Positions 60,902 to 64,000 of a stretch of DNA of 64,000 bases are shown here, in pieces; within the stretch, counting starts at the first letter, position 1, and every line of letters starts with the position of its first letter. A program made the translations under genes and the position numbers. This DNA comes from Luteococcus japonicus (GTDB lineage Bacteria; Actinomycetota; Actinomycetes; Propionibacteriales; Propionibacteriaceae). The notes beneath the pieces are model-generated. The model was not told where the DNA came from, did no database searches, and worked only from the letters and a program-made list of their open reading frames with translations. The DNA is taken from contig NZ_RKHG01000001.1 in the NCBI RefSeq assembly GCF_003752415.1, positions 806,001 through 870,000 on the forward strand. The letters are read 5' to 3'.

Positions 60902-61656
60902 CACTTGCCCGCGGCAGGCTCCGCCAGGGCGGCGGCCTGCTTGTCCTTGAGTTCGGCACAGCCCTTGAGGCCAAGGTCCAGCAGGATGTTCAGGGTGTCG
61001 CGGTCGAAGGGAACACCCTCGGCGGTGCCCTGCACCTCGATGAAGTCGCCATTGCCGGCCACCACGATGTTCATGTCCGTGTCGGCGGTGGAGTCCTCGG
61101 TGTAGGCCAGGTCCAGCATCGGGGTGCCGTCGACGACGCCGACGCTGATGGCAGCGACGGAGTCCTTGAGCGGCTCGCCCTTGAGCGCACCCTTGGCGCG
61201 CAGGTGCTCGATGGCATCGGCCAGCGCCACATAGGCACCGGTGATGGAGGCGGTGCGGGTGCCGCCGTCGGCCTGCAGCACGTCACAGTCGATGACGATG
61301 GTGTTCTCGCCGAGGGCCTCGTAGTCGATGACCGCGCGCAGGGCGCGGCCGATCAGGCGGCTGATCTCGTGGGTGCGCCCGCCGATCTTGCCCTTGCGGG
61401 ACTCGCGGCCGCTGCGGGTGTGGGTGGCGCGGGGCAGCATCTCGTACTCGCTGGTGACCCAGCCCTTGCCCTGGCCCTTCATCCAGCGCGGCACGCCCTC
61501 CTCGACGCTGGCGGCCACCAGCACACGGGTCTTGCCGAACTCCACCAGGCAGGAACCCTCCGCGTGGTCGAGCCAGTTGCGGGTGATCCTCACCTCACGG
61601 AGCTCATCGGCCGCACGGCCGTCGATTCGGGTCACGGAAGTCTGCTGATTTGCCAT
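60901..61656 (-). CDS. rph: Ribonuclease PH
   Basis: 251 aa. A phosphorolytic 3' exonuclease for tRNA maturation: [20 protein letters not shown], the [27 protein letters not shown] region, [40 protein letters not shown] (motif parts) and [19 protein letters not shown] 61656 follows TAGGTT by 6 nt. First gene of the rph-rdgB-thyA-folA-dinB block. IS481 copy B has inserted about 80 bp upstream but leaves the -10 box intact. Confidence 0.95.
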   Translation of the reverse strand: MANQQTSVTRIDGRAADELREVRITRNWLDHAEGSCLVEFGKTRVLVAASVEEGVPRWMKGQGKGWVTSEYEMLPRATHTRSGRESRKGKIGGRTHEISRLIGRALRAVIDYEALGENTIVIDCDVLQADGGTRTASITGAYVALADAIEHLRAKGALKGEPLKDSVAAISVGVVDGTPMLDLAYTEDSTADTDMNIVVAGNGDFIEVQGTAEGVPFDRDTLNILLDLGLKGCAELKDKQAAALAEPAAGK

Positions 61657-61734
61657 GTGCCAAACCTACTAGGTGGGTGCTCTCCGGACCCGATCCGCAC
61701 GTCGCGATAGCTCTTCGACATCGCGGTCCTAGCG

Positions 61735-61749
61735 AGGTCAGCGACGTCG
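61735..61749 (+). repeat. Target-site duplication of IS481 copy B, left
   Basis: aggtcagcgacgtcg, repeated exactly at 63148-63162 beyond the element; differs from the duplication of copy A. Confidence 0.9.
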
Positions 61750-63147
61750 TGTCATGTAGCAACACTTCTGGGACACCGGGGTGTCATGACTTCTGGGACG
61801 GTCGGGTGTCATGACTTCTGGGGCAGTTCGCTGGGGGAATGGGAAGCGCATTGTCGCCACGGGTTCGTGAGCAGATCGTCCGGTTCGATCCCGACGTGGA
61901 GCAGGTCTCGGTCAGCGAGTTCTGCCGACGGGCGGGGATCTCGACATCCTCGTTCTACCGAGTCCGAGACAAGGCCACCGAACGCGGGCTGGCCGCTGCG
62001 TTGGTCCCCGAGTCACGGGCGCCCAAGCATCCCGCCACCATCTACACGGACTGGACTCGTCTCCTGGTACGCGTGACCCACGCGGAACTGGTGGCCGAGG
62101 GCAAGGACTGTGGCCCGTGGTCGGTCGAGTGGCGCCTGTTTCAACGGGAGGCGGACCCGCTGCCGTCTCGGTCCACGATCGCCCGGATCCTGCGCAGCGA
62201 AGGCCTGTCAGCGCCCTCACCCCGCAAACGTCCCCGCGCCTCGTACCGTCGCTTCCGACGAGCCAGGGCCAACGAACTGTGGCAACTCGACGGCATGGAA
62301 TGGCACCTGCCTGAGATCGGGCTGGTCACCATCTACCACGTCGTCGACGACCATTCCCGCCTCTGCCCAGCCCTGATCGCCGCGGCAGGTGGCGAGTCCA
62401 CGGCCGGCGCCCGGCAGGCCCTCCAATCCGGGATCGACGCGTTCGGCCCGCCTCAGAGCGTGTTGTCCGACAACGGCGCGGCGTTCAACCAGCACCGACG
62501 CGGACGCTTGTCCGCGACTGAGGTCTGGCTAGCCGGGCTTGGGATCCGGCCGATCTCGGGGCGGGTCAGCCACCCACAAACCCAAGGCAAGGTCGAACGC
62601 TCTCACCAGCCACTGCAACGCTGGCTCCATGCCCGCACACCGACCACCCTGCAGGACCTCACCCAGGCCCTGGACGGCTACCGGAACTGGTACAACCACG
62701 AACGCCAACACCAAGGCCTGGGGCATCACCTGACGCCCATGGCCGTCTGGCAAGTAGCCTCCAAGGCCGGACCCGAGCCCCGAGCGATTCCGCTCGACCT
62801 GCTCTACAGCCAGTCCTTGCGGCAGCCCACCCAGCCCGCAAAGAACCGGATCGAGGACCGCACTATCGGCGGGAACCTGCGCACCGCGTGGAAGGGCACC
62901 AGCATCGGTTTCGGCCCTGACATGGCCCACCAACTGGTCCACCTCGTCGAAACCGACGGCCAGCTCGACATCTTCGACGACAACGGTGAACTCCACGCCA
63001 GCATCCCCTGGCCATCACCCACCAAATACGTCTCGGTCACCCAACCACCCCACCGGCTGGTCCCCGTCATCGACCGCCGCAGCCGCGCCTACAAACTGTC
63101 CCAGATGTCATGACATCTGGGAGTCCCAGAAGTGATGAGACATGACA
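61750..63147 (+). mobile_element. IS481-family insertion sequence, copy B (1398 bp)
   Basis: Same length, ends and orientation as copy A, with about ten substitutions, including one in the third left-end TGTCATGA(C/A..)TCTGGG word. Flanked by its own 15-bp duplication, so it arrived by a separate transposition. Confidence 0.92.
61839..63113 (+). CDS. IS481-family DDE transposase (copy B)
   Basis: 424 aa, with the catalytic triad D151, D211, E253 as in copy A. It carries R116, K130, A182, N346 and D361 where copy A has W, T, V, D and G. R116 and K130 look more in keeping with the basic surroundings (STIARILRSEG, SPRKRPRASYRR), so copy B is possibly nearer the ancestral sequence. The stop lies within the right-end palindrome. 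Confidence 0.93.
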   Translation: MGSALSPRVREQIVRFDPDVEQVSVSEFCRRAGISTSSFYRVRDKATERGLAAALVPESRAPKHPATIYTDWTRLLVRVTHAELVAEGKDCGPWSVEWRLFQREADPLPSRSTIARILRSEGLSAPSPRKRPRASYRRFRRARANELWQLDGMEWHLPEIGLVTIYHVVDDHSRLCPALIAAAGGESTAGARQALQSGIDAFGPPQSVLSDNGAAFNQHRRGRLSATEVWLAGLGIRPISGRVSHPQTQGKVERSHQPLQRWLHARTPTTLQDLTQALDGYRNWYNHERQHQGLGHHLTPMAVWQVASKAGPEPRAIPLDLLYSQSLRQPTQPAKNRIEDRTIGGNLRTAWKGTSIGFGPDMAHQLVHLVETDGQLDIFDDNGELHASIPWPSPTKYVSVTQPPHRLVPVIDRRSRAYKLSQMS

Positions 63148-63162
63148 AGGTCAGCGACGTCG
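63148..63162 (+). repeat. Target-site duplication of IS481 copy B, right
   Basis: aggtcagcgacgtcg, identical to 61735-61749. Confidence 0.9.
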
Positions 63163-63281
63163 AAGACCTATCGCAACGTGCAGTTGGGCGGATGACCCGC
63201 TGTTGTCACTGTGTTGTCCTGGCGTTGTCCGACGCCCCTCAGCCCTTCCGAAGCCCTTGGCAACCAGACACGGTCATCACC

Positions 63282-64000
63282 ATGGAAGAGCCGATGACCC
63301 GCAAACAACTCCTCGCCCTTGGCTGGACGGATGCGACGATCCCCCGGGCCGAGGCAGACGGGAAGCTCCTGCGGCTTCGTCGTGGGGCCTGGGTCACGCA
63401 ATTGCCGTCGAATGCCCGGGAGCTCCACGTGGCTGCCGCCGAGGCTGCTCGAAAGGCCGCCAAGGACGGGACTGTGCTGTCGCACTGGAGTGCCGCCGCG
63501 CTCTGGGGGCTGCCCCTCCCCGATGGCGGGGCACCGGAGATCTACCTCACCCGTGATGGCAAGGGCGGCGGTCTGGTGAAGTCCGACGCCCATCTGGTGA
63601 AGGCCCCCTTGAATCGCGACGAGTGGTGCCTCAAGGACGGGATTCCGGTGACGAACCTCACCCGCACCGTCAACGACGTCGCCCGGATGGCACCCTTCAT
63701 CGACGGTGTGATGGTGGCCGATGCCCTGCTCCGGATGAAGCTTCCGCCGCATCTGCTCAAGGACGCCAACCTCCGGGCGCGGCGCTGGCCCGGCAATGCC
63801 AAGGCCCGACGGGTGCTGGACTTCGCCGACGGCCGGGCGGAGTCGCCCTATGAGTCGAAGTGCCGCGTCAGGCTGGCCGAGATCGGGCTGTCCGGATTCG
63901 TTCCCCAGTGCATCGTCACCGATGCCCGGGGCGACGAGATCGGCAGGATCGACCTCGCTCTCGCGGGGATCAAGCTGGGGCTGGAGTACGACGGGGAGGG
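63282..64000 (+). CDS. AbiEi-like winged-helix plus DUF559-like nuclease domain protein, partial
   Basis: Open from ATG 63282 to the window edge (239 codons, no stop). The N terminus MTRKQLLALGWTDATIPRAEADGKLLRLRRGAWVT (in part) is the wing-helix of AbiEi-antitoxin-like proteins; LSHWSAAALWGLPLP and GIPVTNLTRTVNDVAR follow, as in this group. From about residue 190, ESPYESKCRVRLAEIGL, FVPQCIVTD, IGRIDLALAGIKLGLEYDG matches the PD-(D/E)XK DUF559 endonuclease-like core (E, D, ExD). Function is not established; such proteins are widespread in actinobacteria. An alternative start is ATG 63294. Confidence 0.75.
   Translation, partial: MEEPMTRKQLLALGWTDATIPRAEADGKLLRLRRGAWVTQLPSNARELHVAAAEAARKAAKDGTVLSHWSAAALWGLPLPDGGAPEIYLTRDGKGGGLVKSDAHLVKAPLNRDEWCLKDGIPVTNLTRTVNDVARMAPFIDGVMVADALLRMKLPPHLLKDANLRARRWPGNAKARRVLDFADGRAESPYESKCRVRLAEIGLSGFVPQCIVTDARGDEIGRIDLALAGIKLGLEYDGE

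Overview
High-GC actinobacterial chromosome, most likely a member of the Propionibacteriaceae or a close relative (inferred from gene content; no database search was possible). Supporting signs are the MurT/GatD lipid II amidation pair, a menaquinone-type sdhCAB operon, a sugar ABC transporter without its own ATPase gene, twin dynamin-like GTPases, and many genes that appear leaderless (a TANNNT-like -10 box 6-7 nt before the start codon).

Layout. 1-1667: tail of a GntR/FCD regulator and gnd. 1751-3148: IS481-family copy A. 3324-8822: OPT transporter, UPF0126 membrane protein, GH13 alpha-glucosidase, then acyl-CoA synthetase plus thioesterase (to 10722). 10817-14842: a five-gene biotin uptake operon (bioY, short acyl-CoA ligase, thiolase, bioM, bioN) behind a BioQ-like palindrome. 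15017-18440: MarR regulator and a 986-aa FAD/Fe-S lactate/glycolate-type dehydrogenase. 18482-25457: uncharacterised protein, frameshifted membrane gene with a TetR regulator and its operator, FrnE-like DsbA protein, DUF3800, an IS110-family element, ABM-fold protein, MFS exporter. 25484-29307: DCC protein, two decayed genes, S-methylmethionine permease/homocysteine methyltransferase pair. 29425-37855: EttA, SSB, RlmA-type methyltransferase, two dynamin-like GTPases, PrsW-like protease. 37884-38788: tRNA-Arg, orn, tRNA-His. 38854-39806: decayed DinB/DUF664 gene fused in frame to DUF6157. 39793-44440: thioesterase, sdhCAB, cupin. 44734-47667: murT-gatD, aldo/keto reductase. 47733-49167: two identical tRNA-Lys genes and a deletion scar joining remnants of an ABC importer and an ArsR regulator. 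49243-52653: sugar ABC importer with an intercistronic stem-loop. 52987-56893: DUF3618 protein, peroxiredoxin, tRNA-Leu, double GNAT, a lipoprotein serpin. 56890-61656: dinB, a DHFR-GNAT fusion, thyA, rdgB, rph. 61750-63147: IS481 copy B. 63282-end: AbiEi-like/DUF559-like protein, cut by the window.

Most of the window is housekeeping or metabolic. The less ordinary items are: two nearly identical IS481 copies in the same orientation with separate 15-bp target duplications (so not a composite transposon); a structured non-coding segment in front of the IS110 transposase that may be its bridge RNA; a dispersed GGCCGAGCCTGTCGAGGCC repeat that has been captured into coding ends and linkers; the DHFR-GNAT fusion; an apparently inhibitory serpin lipoprotein; a biotin operon whose thiolase lacks its second catalytic cysteine; and several gene-decay sites.
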